DNA of 21,450 nucleotides from Bacteroidota bacterium (GTDB lineage: Bacteria > Bacteroidota > Ignavibacteria > Kapaibacteriales > UBA2268): positions 1 to 21,450 of the forward strand of contig JAJRPT010000232.1 in assembly GCA_024280675.1 (NCBI GenBank). The letters run 5' to 3'. The position numbers and the translations under genes were made by a program. Below are positions 7,940-16,586 of the stretch, piece by piece (position 1 is the first letter of the stretch; each line of letters starts with the position of its first letter). The notes under the pieces were generated by a model, which did not search any database, had not been told where the DNA came from, and worked only from the letters and a program-made list of their open reading frames with translations.

Positions 7940-9282
7940 TGGCAAAGAATAAAATAACATATATTTGTTCAAATTGTGGAGTTACATCGGCCAAGTGGGT
8001 TGGGAAATGCTATAATTGTCAGGCTTGGGAATCATTTGAGGAAAGCACGCCCAAAACTTCAAAGGCAAGCAATTACTCCTCATCAGATATTAAGCCTATA
8101 AAAATCTCTGATATTAAAAAAGACTTGACATCCCGTATCACTTCAAACATTGATGAATTTGACAGAACGCTTGGTGGTGGCATAATGCCGGGAAGCATTG
8201 TCTTAATTGGTGGTGATCCCGGAATTGGCAAATCAACTTTGATGATACAAATATGCGAGAATCTCTTAGATTCAAATCCTCTTTATGTTTCAGGTGAGGA
8301 ATCCAGCGGACAAATTGCCTCAAGAGCAGCTAGGGTTTCCAACAAATTAGGCTCGCTCCAAATTCTAACTGATACAAATCTTGAGAACATAATTGATAAT
8401 ATCACGTCCACAAATTGTGGGCTTGCCATCATTGATTCTGTTCAGTCAATACATTCCGAGGTCTTAAATTCTCCATCTGGGAGCATTAGCCAAGTCCGTC
8501 ATTGTGCCTATGAGCTTACTCAAGTTGCCAAAAAAAGCAATGTTCCAATCATATTAATTGGACATATCACAAAAGATGGGACAATAGCCGGACCTAAGGT
8601 ATTGGAACACATTGTCGATTCTGTCCTCCAGTTCGAACAAGGTCCAAATGCTCAGTACCGAATATTAAGGAGCGTGAAGAATCGCTTTGGAGCAGCGGGA
8701 GAAATAGGAGTATTTGAGATGAATTCTTCTGGCCTGTCAGAAGTAAAAGACCCAAGTAGCGTATTCACATCTGGGACTTCAAAAGAGGTTGGCGTAGCAT
8801 TTTCGGCTTCCATGGAAGGGTCAAGAGCCATGCTAATCGAAGTGCAAGCACTGGTGAGCCAGACATCTTTTAATTATCCCCAACGCCAAGCCACTGGATA
8901 TGACACAAAACGAATGCAGATGCTACTTTCTGTTTTGGAAAAGAGAATGGGTTTAAAATTCTTTAATCAAGATGTTTTCCTCAATATTACTGGCGGAGAA
9001 TTTGTGTCTGACCCAGGGATTGACTTGGCAGTGGTGGCAGCACTTGTTTCATCCATCAAGAATATTGAAATAAAAAATAAACAAATATTAGTTGGCGAAA
9101 TTGGGCTGACTGGAGAGATTAGACCAGCGAAATTCACCCAGAAAAGAATTGAAGAAGCCGCTCGTATTGGATTTGATTCGGCAGTAATACCCTCCAAAGA
9201 TAAGGAAATTTCTAATCTATTTAAAAACATTGAGATTAAGTCAATTGAGAGGATTTCACTTCTCCCACATTGTTTATTCTAG
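7939..9282 (+). CDS. radA: DNA repair and recombination protein RadA (Sms)
   Basis: RadA is a RecA-like hexameric ATPase that drives branch migration of recombination intermediates and D-loops. The 447-residue protein has the expected order. An N-terminal zinc finger has Cys10, Cys13, Cys24 and Cys27 (CSNCG ... CYNCQ). The RecA-like ATPase has Walker A GGDPGIGKST (91-100, Lys98) and a Walker B-like GLAIIDSVQ. The RadA-specific KNRFG motif is at 247-251, and a Lon protease-like C-terminal domain (~270-447) follows. Length equals the family norm (~450). It shares one base with the ftsY stop and is the last gene of the dprA operon. Its stop codon abuts the last base of the convergent yigZ gene, leaving no room for a separate terminator. 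Confidence 0.97.
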   Translation: MAKNKITYICSNCGVTSAKWVGKCYNCQAWESFEESTPKTSKASNYSSSDIKPIKISDIKKDLTSRITSNIDEFDRTLGGGIMPGSIVLIGGDPGIGKSTLMIQICENLLDSNPLYVSGEESSGQIASRAARVSNKLGSLQILTDTNLENIIDNITSTNCGLAIIDSVQSIHSEVLNSPSGSISQVRHCAYELTQVAKKSNVPIILIGHITKDGTIAGPKVLEHIVDSVLQFEQGPNAQYRILRSVKNRFGAAGEIGVFEMNSSGLSEVKDPSSVFTSGTSKEVGVAFSASMEGSRAMLIEVQALVSQTSFNYPQRQATGYDTKRMQMLLSVLEKRMGLKFFNQDVFLNITGGEFVSDPGIDLAVVAALVSSIKNIEIKNKQILVGEIGLTGEIRPAKFTQKRIEEAARIGFDSAVIPSKDKEISNLFKNIEIKSIERISLLPHCLF

Positions 9283-9900
9283 TTAATCCAGCAATCTAAA
9301 CCCTGCACGGGCGTTGGTTTTGCTAACAATTTTCTGGCAAAACTCGTCCACTTTTGACCTAGGAATATGGGCTGTGATAACGATTGAATCTGTATAAATA
9401 TCTTCGTAGGAAATTGCATAAACCGACAATATATTCTTGACAATGTCAATCTCTTCGTAGGTGCAAAAGATGCTAACTCTTTTGAACACATCGACTTGTT
9501 TCTTTTCAATATTTTCAAGCGCAAGTTCGGCGGCTCCTCCATAAGCTCTTGCCAGACCACCAATTCCCAGCTTAGTCCCACCAAAAAACCTAGTCACAAC
9601 CAAAATCACATCGCTTATATCATATTTTTTGAGTGCAAAAAGAATTGGCTTTCCCCCGCTACCATTTGGCTCGCCGTCATCTGAGGATCTAAAGTCTAGC
9701 CCTTCGCTTCCCAACCTCCAAGCGTAGCAGTTGTGTGATGCCTTGTGGAATTCTTTCTTGATTTTATCTAACTCATTCTTTGCTTGCTCTTTATTTTCTA
9801 TGGGAATAACGCTTGCTATGAACTTAGATTTTCTCTCTTTGAATTCTGCTTTTACGCTTTGCGATATTGTATGGTAAAAATCTTCTGGCACTCTAATCAC
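9283..9900 (-). CDS. yigZ: YigZ/IMPACT family protein
   Basis: The 205-residue protein matches the YigZ/UPF0029 family throughout. The IMPACT N-terminal domain starts FKERKSKFIASVIP and contains ASHNCYAWRLG, SSDDGEPNGSGGKPIL and the signature RFFGGTKLGIGGLARAYGGAA. A smaller C-terminal ferredoxin-like domain (~140-205) follows. The family has a proposed role in translation regulation, by analogy with eukaryotic IMPACT; no enzymatic activity is established. Its start overlaps the end of rsmA by 8 bases, so it is the last gene of the HIT-rsmA-yigZ operon. It ends directly against the radA stop. Family is clear; function is inferred by family only. Confidence 0.93.
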   Translation of the reverse strand: MIRVPEDFYHTISQSVKAEFKERKSKFIASVIPIENKEQAKNELDKIKKEFHKASHNCYAWRLGSEGLDFRSSDDGEPNGSGGKPILFALKKYDISDVILVVTRFFGGTKLGIGGLARAYGGAAELALENIEKKQVDVFKRVSIFCTYEEIDIVKNILSVYAISYEDIYTDSIVITAHIPRSKVDEFCQKIVSKTNARAGFRLLD

Positions 9901-10690
9901 TGCCTCTATTTAAAATATTGGCAAGGTTAATCAACTCTTTGACCGAGAGTTGCTCGGGTCTTTTGTTAAGATATTGCTCCACTTCACTTTTGTCATCCAA
10001 CAAATTTATTTGCGATTTTAGAGAATTGCTTATCATTTTTCTTCTTTGACCAAAAGCCATTTTCGTAATCCGCATGATGGACTTGAATTTTTCAAATGAC
10101 ATGTCTTCTTTTTTTGTCAATCTAACAATGCTCGACCACACTTTTGGTATGGGCGAAAAGCTTTCAGGTCCAACATCAAAGAGAAGTTCGCTCTTTGTTT
10201 TCAAAGCACAAGCAACGGTCAATATCCCAAAATCTTTTGTACCGTGACGGGCGGTGATTCTTCTTGCCACCTCTTGCTGGGCCATAAAAACACAGCTCCT
10301 GTAATTTACATCTGATTCCAAAATCTTAAAAATAATCTGAGAAGTGATATAATACGGCAAATTTCCAAATATCTTGACATCGCCTGGGTAAGAGTTAATT
10401 ATTTCATTTAGTCCCGCTTTTAGAAAATCAGCAAGCATCACTTCAAATGATTTGAAATTATTCTGCTTAAATGCTTTTTCTAGGATTTTTACGGCTCGTG
10501 GGTCAATTTCGATTGCTTTGTAATGAATATTTTCTTGTGGTAGAGCAAGAGACAGTGCTCCAGTCCCAGCTCCGATTTCAATGAGTAAGTCACCTTCTTG
10601 TGGCTTGATTGCATTCACAATTTTCTCAATCACCTCCTCGTCTTGCAAGAAGTTCTGACCAAGTGATTTTTTTGCTCTAATTTCGCTCAT
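9893..10690 (-). CDS. rsmA: 16S rRNA (adenine1518-N6/adenine1519-N6)-dimethyltransferase RsmA (KsgA)
   Basis: RsmA dimethylates two adjacent adenines near the 3' end of 16S rRNA during late 30S assembly, using S-adenosylmethionine. The 265-residue protein shows the diagnostic KKSLGQNFL (7-15), motif I EIGAGTG (38-44), acidic Glu61 for the SAM ribose, Asp88 (LADFL), and the catalytic NLPYYI (110-115). A small helical C-terminal domain (~185-265) with the family's FGQRRKMISNSL segment follows. Length is typical (~260-280). Its ATG overlaps the HIT-gene stop as ATGA and its 3' end overlaps yigZ by 8 bases, so the three genes are tightly coupled. AAGAATATTTTTT between them offers no separate promoter. 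Confidence 0.97.
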   Translation of the reverse strand: MSEIRAKKSLGQNFLQDEEVIEKIVNAIKPQEGDLLIEIGAGTGALSLALPQENIHYKAIEIDPRAVKILEKAFKQNNFKSFEVMLADFLKAGLNEIINSYPGDVKIFGNLPYYITSQIIFKILESDVNYRSCVFMAQQEVARRITARHGTKDFGILTVACALKTKSELLFDVGPESFSPIPKVWSSIVRLTKKEDMSFEKFKSIMRITKMAFGQRRKMISNSLKSQINLLDDKSEVEQYLNKRPEQLSVKELINLANILNRGSD

Positions 10691-11187
10691 GAAGAATATT
10701 TTTTAAATTCAGATGTAAGTAAGTTGGCAGTTTCTTCGAGTGATTGAGAAATAACTTTAATATCGGAAAGCACTGGCATGAAGTTGGAATCTCCTCTCCA
10801 CCTAGGCACGATATGATAATGCAGATGCTGTGGAACTCCAGCTCCAGCCGCTTCGCCAATATTGACACCGACATTATAGCCATGAGGTGTGAACACCTTC
10901 TTTATTATTTTAATTCCGACTAATAAGGTGTTGTTAATACACAAGAACTCTTCTGGCTTAAGCTCTGAAATATCAGCAACTTCACGAAGAGGTGCAATGA
11001 GCAAATGACCATTGTTATAGGGATAACGATTCATTATTACTATGCAAAATTCTCTACGAGCAACAACTAAGTTCTCAACATCCTCGCAAGAGTTGATGGC
11101 ATGAGAAATAAAAGTCTTGTCTTCGGTTTTCTCAGATTTGAAAGATTCTATATATTTGGATCGCCAAGGCGAGTGCATCTGTTTCAT
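10687..11187 (-). CDS. HIT-family nucleotide hydrolase/phosphorylase (Ap4A phosphorylase-like)
   Basis: The 166-residue protein carries the histidine triad HLHYHIVPRW (121-130, His121, His123, His125) preceded by GAGVPQ. The upstream half has the family core (IVIMNRYPYNNGHLLIAPLREVADI, about 49-73). The N-terminal MHSPWRSKYI is typical of the bacterial Ap4A phosphorylase-like subgroup of HIT proteins, which act on dinucleoside polyphosphates or nucleotidyl conjugates; the physiological substrate is unknown. First gene of a minus-strand operon whose ATGA overlap couples it to rsmA. The ATG at 11185-11187 was kept, but the in-frame ATG three codons later is equally possible. A promoter candidate ends 5 bases before the ATG, with no Shine-Dalgarno sequence. 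Confidence 0.92.
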   Translation of the reverse strand: MKQMHSPWRSKYIESFKSEKTEDKTFISHAINSCEDVENLVVARREFCIVIMNRYPYNNGHLLIAPLREVADISELKPEEFLCINNTLLVGIKIIKKVFTPHGYNVGVNIGEAAGAGVPQHLHYHIVPRWRGDSNFMPVLSDIKVISQSLEETANLLTSEFKKYSS

Positions 11188-11192
11188 AAGTG

Positions 11193-11223
11193 CAAGTTAA
11201 GTGTTTAGTTTTTCAGATACAAA
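11193..11223 (-). promoter_or_regulatory. Candidate FCB-type promoter for the HIT-rsmA-yigZ operon
   Basis: On the minus strand TTTG (11220-11223) is followed after 20 bases by TAACTTG (11193-11199). This resembles the Bacteroidota -33 TTTG / -7 TAnnTTTG pattern with one base missing. The -33 element is formed by the T run of the upstream gene's terminator. The -7 box ends 5 bases before the ATG, again leaving little or no leader. Confidence 0.4.
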
Positions 11224-11255
11224 AAAAGTCCACCCACACAAGTAAGTAGACTTTT
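11221..11255 (-). terminator. Intrinsic terminator after the outer-membrane protein gene
   Basis: On the minus strand, arms AAAAGTC (from 11255-11249) and GACTTTT (11230-11224) enclose a loop with two further pairs past a mismatch. They are followed by a run of seven T (11227-11221) that overlaps the second arm. It lies about 20 bases past the stop of the 290-residue gene and just before the HIT operon start. Confidence 0.7.
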
Positions 11256-11277
11256 ATTAACTAATATTTTTCTAATA

Positions 11278-12150
11278 CTACAGAGCCCAACGAATATCGA
11301 ATCCAACTTGAAAAGCATTAACTCCCCAATCACCAGATAGGGAAGTCAATCCATAATTATAATAAACGCTCGGCACAACATACATCTTGCCAAACAAGAA
11401 CTCATACTGAGCACCAATCTTCAGAGCAACCCTAAGTGCTGCCGCCCCCTCGATGTCTCCATCTGTAAAGACATATTTCTTGCCTCCGTCAGTTAATTTA
11501 TAGCCGTTAGCTAGTGCTTCGGCATCCAACTCTTTGAAAACAAGGTCACTATTTTTTATTTCCATAATTTCATTGTGAGTCGATGTAATTGCCAGATCAA
11601 ATACTGGACCGGCTACAATACCAAATGGTGTATCACCGATATTGAGTTTATACACAGCCTCGAATGTTAATAAATTATATGAGACTGTATTATACATACT
11701 AATTTCTGAGGCAACAATAGAATCTCGAGTGTTGCCAGTATTATCTCTTAAGGTAACGAGTGTGTTCAAAGCTCCACTACCTTCTGCATCATTTGGCTCG
11801 ATAGACAGTTCGGAGGGCATTGTATTGAAGAGTATACGGAAAATTACCGAAGAAGTTGAGTTTTTTGCACCACCAAGAAGATACTCCCCAGACAGACCAA
11901 TGTAGAAACCATTGGCTGAACCACCTTCGTAGGCAGGGCAGAGTATATCTCCACCACCATCCATTGCACCAAAATTTGTGGAAATAGTGTGATCGACACT
12001 ATTGTACCCAAGAACCGGACCAATATAGAAAACAGTTCTTTCCGTACTCGGCATCAGTGGGTTATTCAATCCACTTTGAGCCTGCATATTCGAAACCATC
12101 CCAGCCATAACTACCAACGCCATCATCAAAAAAATATTCAGCCTTCTCAT
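11278..12150 (-). CDS. Putative outer-membrane beta-barrel protein
   Basis: The 290-residue protein starts with a clear Sec signal peptide: basic MRR, a hydrophobic core IFLMMALVVMAGMV, and a likely cut at NMQA|QSG near residue 25. The mature part alternates polar and hydrophobic residues in short strands separated by turns (FYIGPVLGYNSVDHTIS, GFYIGLSGEYLLGG, YNLLTFEAVYKLNIGDTPFGIVAGPVFDLAIT). It ends with strands ALRVALKIGAQYEF, MYVVPSVYYNYGL and FQVGFDIRWAL, which fits a small barrel of the outer-membrane protein/porin-like type. I cannot name a family or ligand. It begins 7 bases after the stop of the giant T9SS protein, with an AGGTG ribosome-binding site at the junction, so the two are co-transcribed. 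A terminator follows. It may be a membrane partner of that secreted protein, which is inference from position only. Confidence 0.7.
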   Translation of the reverse strand: MRRLNIFLMMALVVMAGMVSNMQAQSGLNNPLMPSTERTVFYIGPVLGYNSVDHTISTNFGAMDGGGDILCPAYEGGSANGFYIGLSGEYLLGGAKNSTSSVIFRILFNTMPSELSIEPNDAEGSGALNTLVTLRDNTGNTRDSIVASEISMYNTVSYNLLTFEAVYKLNIGDTPFGIVAGPVFDLAITSTHNEIMEIKNSDLVFKELDAEALANGYKLTDGGKKYVFTDGDIEGAAALRVALKIGAQYEFLFGKMYVVPSVYYNYGLTSLSGDWGVNAFQVGFDIRWAL

Positions 12151-12157
12151 ATATCAC

Positions 12158-15100
12158 CTATTTTGTAATTGTTATATATTTACTTTTATAAACATTACTG
12201 CCTTCAATTACAAATAAATAATTTCCAGCAGGTAAATTCCCTAGGTCATAATATAACAAATGGTAACCCTCATTTACAAATTTATTTTCATCTAAGTGAA
12301 ACTTTTGCCCTAAATTGTTGATAAATATTATATTTATCACATCTTCTCTACCGATGCTCAGCTCAACACTGATGTCGGTATCTGCTGGATTTGGAAAAAT
12401 ATCGCTTGTATTGAGGAAAGGTGAGATTTGTCTTCTGTTGAAAATACAGAACTCAGGAATTTTTAGTGGAAAGGCTTTAGTGATGGGATTGTAACATACA
12501 TCTGCAGAACTTTCTAAGATAATGTCTGTAGAAGTAAAAGAAGTGTATAAATATCTCACTTCCAAAGAGAAATTCCAATCCAAAGTCAGCGTATCAGTTT
12601 TAATTTCATCTTCTAAAACAATAAAAAACTTATTATCGCCAACATGATTTACGCTAGCTGGAACGGAATAATAAATATCATTTCTGTAGTTTGTAAAATT
12701 TATTAAAGTAGAATTATTCAATACTTCAACAAGACTTCTGTCAATTTCAATACCTAATTCAAATTCAAATTCATAACCCACATTAACAGGACTTGGTAGC
12801 GATCCGCTAAATGTTAATGTATCAAAGGCGTTAATCTCACGGCCTTCTCCAAAAGAAACTTCATCAATGGCAAGTGTATTAACTTTTGGTTCAACATAAA
12901 AGCTGGTATCGGCTGTGAACAAAGTGCCATAGAGCAAATCAATACCTTCTAATCGCAAATCAATTTGCCCAGACTCAGGTCTTGTGGCAAAAATCCAAAG
13001 CGTGTCTGTGTATTCTCTTTGGGCGAGTGCATTGATGCCATCTGGGAATAATATGATTGGTGCAGGAGAGCCGATAGCTTTTGGATCTGAGGAAAGATCT
13101 GCGGCATCTACTACTCTTACATTAGTAATTTCAATATCTACTTCGCCTACGTTTATAATACTGAACTGTAATTCTTGAAAGTTACAAGCATAGGATTCAT
13201 ATTGGTCAAACTCAAATATCACTTTTGGAATCCGCTCTCTGAGGGCCAAGGCAGCGATGCTTATTGTGTCGTAATAAATGGGGTTTCCATCATTGCCAAG
13301 TTCTCTGCCTTCGTCCCAAACCCCACCGTCATGGCTTGCGATAAGCAATAATTCATAATAGCCACTGTCTTTTGGAGCAAAGCTAACTGTTCTGGAAATC
13401 GCATCACGGTACCCCATCACCAATTCACCATTAATTTCACCGCCCACAGAATTTAATATTTTTATTGGAAACTTAGATATTTCGTCCACATCAGTGATTT
13501 CTGTTCTGTCACCTCCCACACTGGTGTAATAATACTCAAATTCTCTCAAATGATTCAAAGATAAATCATCTTCGGAAGCTGATTCAATTAAACTGAGAAA
13601 TGTTGAGCTTTCTAGCCCAGCGTAAAGTTCTCCCAAGTAATGGTCCCTGCTCTGTGCCTCGGGAAGAAAAGCAGTCACAGTTCCGCTTCTGCTAAATGTT
13701 CTTCTGTAGGGTCCATTCCCTGTTCCATCTCCACTCAGGTATTCAAACTTTGAGTAGAAAGACGATGTTCCTCTTTCCATTGGATTCACATCAAAACTAA
13801 TTTCATAATTACCGCCGGCAGAATTTTTCTTTGTAATCAATGTGCCATTGACATTTTCTAGCAATGTGGCTAGGTCATCCGATGGGAAATCTGAATAAGT
13901 GCTAGAACTTTCAATCAAGCTCACAAAGGCCAATGTATCTTCTAAATTGTTTAAATTAATTGTTCTGCTCACAGTTTGCTCAACCCTAACTCTTCCTAAA
14001 TTAATATTGTCATTTACAAAACGTGGATATTTAACCCCACCAGAAATAGACAGATTATTAGTGAATGTATAGGAACGCTCACCAACAGTTCCGGATGAGT
14101 TGATTGTCACAAACTGCTCAAAGGCAACATCTTCGATAAAGTTATAATTCTGTGGTGCGTTGAATCTTACCGAAATGCTGCTCGATTGCCCAGGAAGAAT
14201 AACATCTCCAATAATAGTGCCGGAGCTTGAGTAAGGTTTCACAGGAAATGTCTGACCTAGGATGCGAATAGGCACATCTTCGGTGTTTGAGTAAATCAAG
14301 ACTCCATCCCTTTGTTCGGTCAATATAATATCGCCAAAGTCATAGCCAAGCGACTCAACCCCTATTGATAAGAATTGTGCTGAAACTGGTATTGAACTTG
14401 TCTGGCTGCATGATGATATGATTAAAATCTCAGATGTGAAGTCATTGCCGATTAAAGGATTAATACTTATCGTTCCGCTTATCTGCTGAGAAGGAACCAA
14501 GTCTATTGGCAATATTGCATCTAGGCTAATATCAAATAAATCCTCATCATAAATGACATCACTCACAGTTACTGTGCGGGAAATACTTGTGTTCACAAAA
14601 TAGAAACTTTTCTCAGCAATGCTTCCTTTTACCAAATCACCAAAATCAACCTTAGGACTTGCGTTCACATTCAGCCCAAAATAATCCCAAACATAAGTAT
14701 CAAAGTTCCCATCTTCATCCGAATAGTTTACAACAAGTCTGGCATCCAATTCAAAATCAATCACTTTGGCTCCAAAGCGAACAATATCGGCATTATCTTC
14801 TGTTTGATCTTGCCAAAAATTTACATTATAACTTTCATCCTCATCCATTTCTACATAAAATATCCCAGAATTAAACGTCCCACTCGACATGCCAAGTGTG
14901 TCGGAGACAAAGCCGGTGAGAATATCACAATTTACTTCAGCAAATATAAGTGGCGTAGTTTCATCATTTGAACCATATTGCTTCAAGCCAGATCCCAGTA
15001 TTAGAGAATAAGAGTCCATCTCCCCCGCTCCATATAATAATCCAGAAAAGCTACCAACTGGTGATTCTAAGATATGGTCACCTGGACTGATGGGATTATT

Positions 15101-16423
15101 CATATAAAAATAATATGGGCTATTGGTGGGCCAGAACAAACTCTTAATTGGGATGCCATCAAGGGTCATCGTCTCCCTTGCAGCAGAATCAGCAATCACA
15201 GTCACAAAGTGCTTTTCATATTGTTTAGTTTTCCTTCCACCCGTATAACTATTAAAATCAAATCCAACTTCATTGTAGCTGATCGTTTTGAATAAAACAC
15301 TATTTACATATTGGTCGGTGGGTTGGACTATGGCGTAAGATGGGTCATAATCACTTGTTTCAGTTCCCCCTGGTGCGGGTCTTATGTACCTGGCCATAAA
15401 TTGGGCAATCATTATCGGAGCACTGGCAGACCAAACACCAGTAGAACGGGCATTATCAATAACTCTATATTCTCCAGCCTGTAGACTGAAAGCCTCACCC
15501 ATTTGAGAATCCTCATAAGAAATGACAGTATTGTCCTCGGATGCCACAATCTTATACATTGTAGACATTTTGTTTCCCCAAGGAATTGTCACAAAATCCA
15601 TTCCCCAAGATTCCACAGGGGGCAACATTTCCATTAGATAATCTTTTGTCTGAGCGATTGTATCTTCTTTTATTGGAACAGCCGAACGCATATGTCCAGA
15701 AACAATCCCAATTGGTTTATTGGCCTTGACTCTGGTTCCTGTTAAATCATTGACATGTTTCAGAGTGCTTGCATATCCTTTGAGCAGGTAAGATTCACCC
15801 TTGTCTAGTCTCATCGAAAAGCTACTTGAAATCCCAGAACTGGCACTGGGAAAAACTTTTACTATTGTTAAGTCCTCAGCAGACAGTATCATAAACTCAC
15901 CCGAACGAGACTTTTTGTTTTCAATACTTTGTGAAGATGTGCTGTTATAATTATCTTCATAGAAGTCATTTCCCATATTCATTGTAATATAGTCTTTGCC
16001 CCAAGAGGAGACAGGGATTGCAACAAACATATCGCTCGAGTAGACTTGGGAGGAATAGCAACTTACAGTGATTGGGTGGGATGATTTAATATCAATAGTT
16101 TTATTTTCAAGTATTTGACCAGAAAGTGATGCCACAATTTCATACTCTGAAGGTATTTCAAAAGATTGAATAGAACCATCTTTTATAGTGACAATGCTTT
16201 CTACCGAGTCAATTATGATTGAAACTTTTGTATCATGGCGGGAAGAGATGAAAATTTTCTGAATTGGATAACCAGCTTCTGCAATTTCATTATCTGGAAA
16301 AGCAATAATAAAATGCCTGCCTTCAAAATTAGAACGTTTGTAGGTGTTCTCCCCTGCTTTTAATGAGTCAATAAAGCAAGTAATCGAGATTAGGAAAATG
16401 ACAAGAAAGTATTTGCTTTTCAT
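12158..16423 (-). CDS. Giant secreted protein: IgGFc-binding-like N-terminus, repeated beta domains, T9SS C-terminal sorting domain
   Basis: This 1421-residue protein has a Sec signal peptide (residues 1-23: MKSK, core YFLVIFLISITCFI, cut near LKA|GEN). Residues ~30-480 resemble the IgGFc-binding domain family, with SSHPITVSCYSSQVYSSD followed by MFVAIPVSSWGKDYI. A second related stretch is NKPIGIVSGHMRSAVP followed by PVESWGMDFVTIPWG, and ASAPIMIAQFMAR comes next. The middle (~590-1000) looks like tandem immunoglobulin-like/ASH or choice-of-anchor-D modules (VDFGDLVKGSIAEKSFYFVN; YDFGDIILTEQ; INLGRVRVEQTVSRTINLNN). The last ~80 residues are a Por/T9SS sorting domain: SDIFPNPADTDISVELS, then INNLGQKF, then GNLPAGNYLFVIEGSNVYKSKYITI. 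It should therefore cross the outer membrane by type IX secretion and be surface-attached or released. A role in adhesion is plausible but unproven. It is transcribed together with the downstream barrel-like gene. Confidence 0.88.
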   Translation of the reverse strand: MKSKYFLVIFLISITCFIDSLKAGENTYKRSNFEGRHFIIAFPDNEIAEAGYPIQKIFISSRHDTKVSIIIDSVESIVTIKDGSIQSFEIPSEYEIVASLSGQILENKTIDIKSSHPITVSCYSSQVYSSDMFVAIPVSSWGKDYITMNMGNDFYEDNYNSTSSQSIENKKSRSGEFMILSAEDLTIVKVFPSASSGISSSFSMRLDKGESYLLKGYASTLKHVNDLTGTRVKANKPIGIVSGHMRSAVPIKEDTIAQTKDYLMEMLPPVESWGMDFVTIPWGNKMSTMYKIVASEDNTVISYEDSQMGEAFSLQAGEYRVIDNARSTGVWSASAPIMIAQFMARYIRPAPGGTETSDYDPSYAIVQPTDQYVNSVLFKTISYNEVGFDFNSYTGGRKTKQYEKHFVTVIADSAARETMTLDGIPIKSLFWPTNSPYYFYMNNPISPGDHILESPVGSFSGLLYGAGEMDSYSLILGSGLKQYGSNDETTPLIFAEVNCDILTGFVSDTLGMSSGTFNSGIFYVEMDEDESYNVNFWQDQTEDNADIVRFGAKVIDFELDARLVVNYSDEDGNFDTYVWDYFGLNVNASPKVDFGDLVKGSIAEKSFYFVNTSISRTVTVSDVIYDEDLFDISLDAILPIDLVPSQQISGTISINPLIGNDFTSEILIISSCSQTSSIPVSAQFLSIGVESLGYDFGDIILTEQRDGVLIYSNTEDVPIRILGQTFPVKPYSSSGTIIGDVILPGQSSSISVRFNAPQNYNFIEDVAFEQFVTINSSGTVGERSYTFTNNLSISGGVKYPRFVNDNINLGRVRVEQTVSRTINLNNLEDTLAFVSLIESSSTYSDFPSDDLATLLENVNGTLITKKNSAGGNYEISFDVNPMERGTSSFYSKFEYLSGDGTGNGPYRRTFSRSGTVTAFLPEAQSRDHYLGELYAGLESSTFLSLIESASEDDLSLNHLREFEYYYTSVGGDRTEITDVDEISKFPIKILNSVGGEINGELVMGYRDAISRTVSFAPKDSGYYELLLIASHDGGVWDEGRELGNDGNPIYYDTISIAALALRERIPKVIFEFDQYESYACNFQELQFSIINVGEVDIEITNVRVVDAADLSSDPKAIGSPAPIILFPDGINALAQREYTDTLWIFATRPESGQIDLRLEGIDLLYGTLFTADTSFYVEPKVNTLAIDEVSFGEGREINAFDTLTFSGSLPSPVNVGYEFEFELGIEIDRSLVEVLNNSTLINFTNYRNDIYYSVPASVNHVGDNKFFIVLEDEIKTDTLTLDWNFSLEVRYLYTSFTSTDIILESSADVCYNPITKAFPLKIPEFCIFNRRQISPFLNTSDIFPNPADTDISVELSIGREDVINIIFINNLGQKFHLDENKFVNEGYHLLYYDLGNLPAGNYLFVIEGSNVYKSKYITITK

Positions 16424-16440
16424 CTTTTACAAATAAAATA

Positions 16441-16469
16441 TTTATACTACTTACATAAGTAACAGACAA
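16441..16469 (-). promoter_or_regulatory. Promoter of the T9SS-protein gene with an inverted repeat between its boxes
   Basis: On the minus strand TTGTCT (16464-16469) and TATAAA (16441-16446) are 17 bases apart and lie about 18 bases upstream of the ATG at 16423. The spacer contains a 14-base inverted repeat, TACTTA-CA-TAAGTA (16448-16461), placed where a bound regulator would block polymerase. The box match is visible; the operator role is inferred. Confidence 0.5.
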
Positions 16470-16560
16470 TATAGCAAGTTTGTCACAAAGAAAAGCAAAT
16501 CTTTTTGTTTTGGTGTATGCAGCACGTCAATTATTTGCTACATCGGTTGAGTTTAAAAAT

Positions 16561-16586
16561 AAAAAAAGCTCTGAGAAACCCAGAGC
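16561..16586 (-). terminator. Intrinsic terminator of the tracrRNA
   Basis: On the minus strand GCTCTG (16586-16581), a 7-base loop, and CAGAGC (16573-16568) form a perfect 6-bp stem followed directly by seven T (16567-16561). There is no T run on the plus strand, so the terminator works only leftward. Confidence 0.85.

Noticed and set aside
12158..16423. Frameshift or fusion of two genes in the 4.3 kb frame
   Set aside because: One uninterrupted frame runs from a signal peptide to a T9SS sorting domain, which is the expected layout of a single secreted protein.
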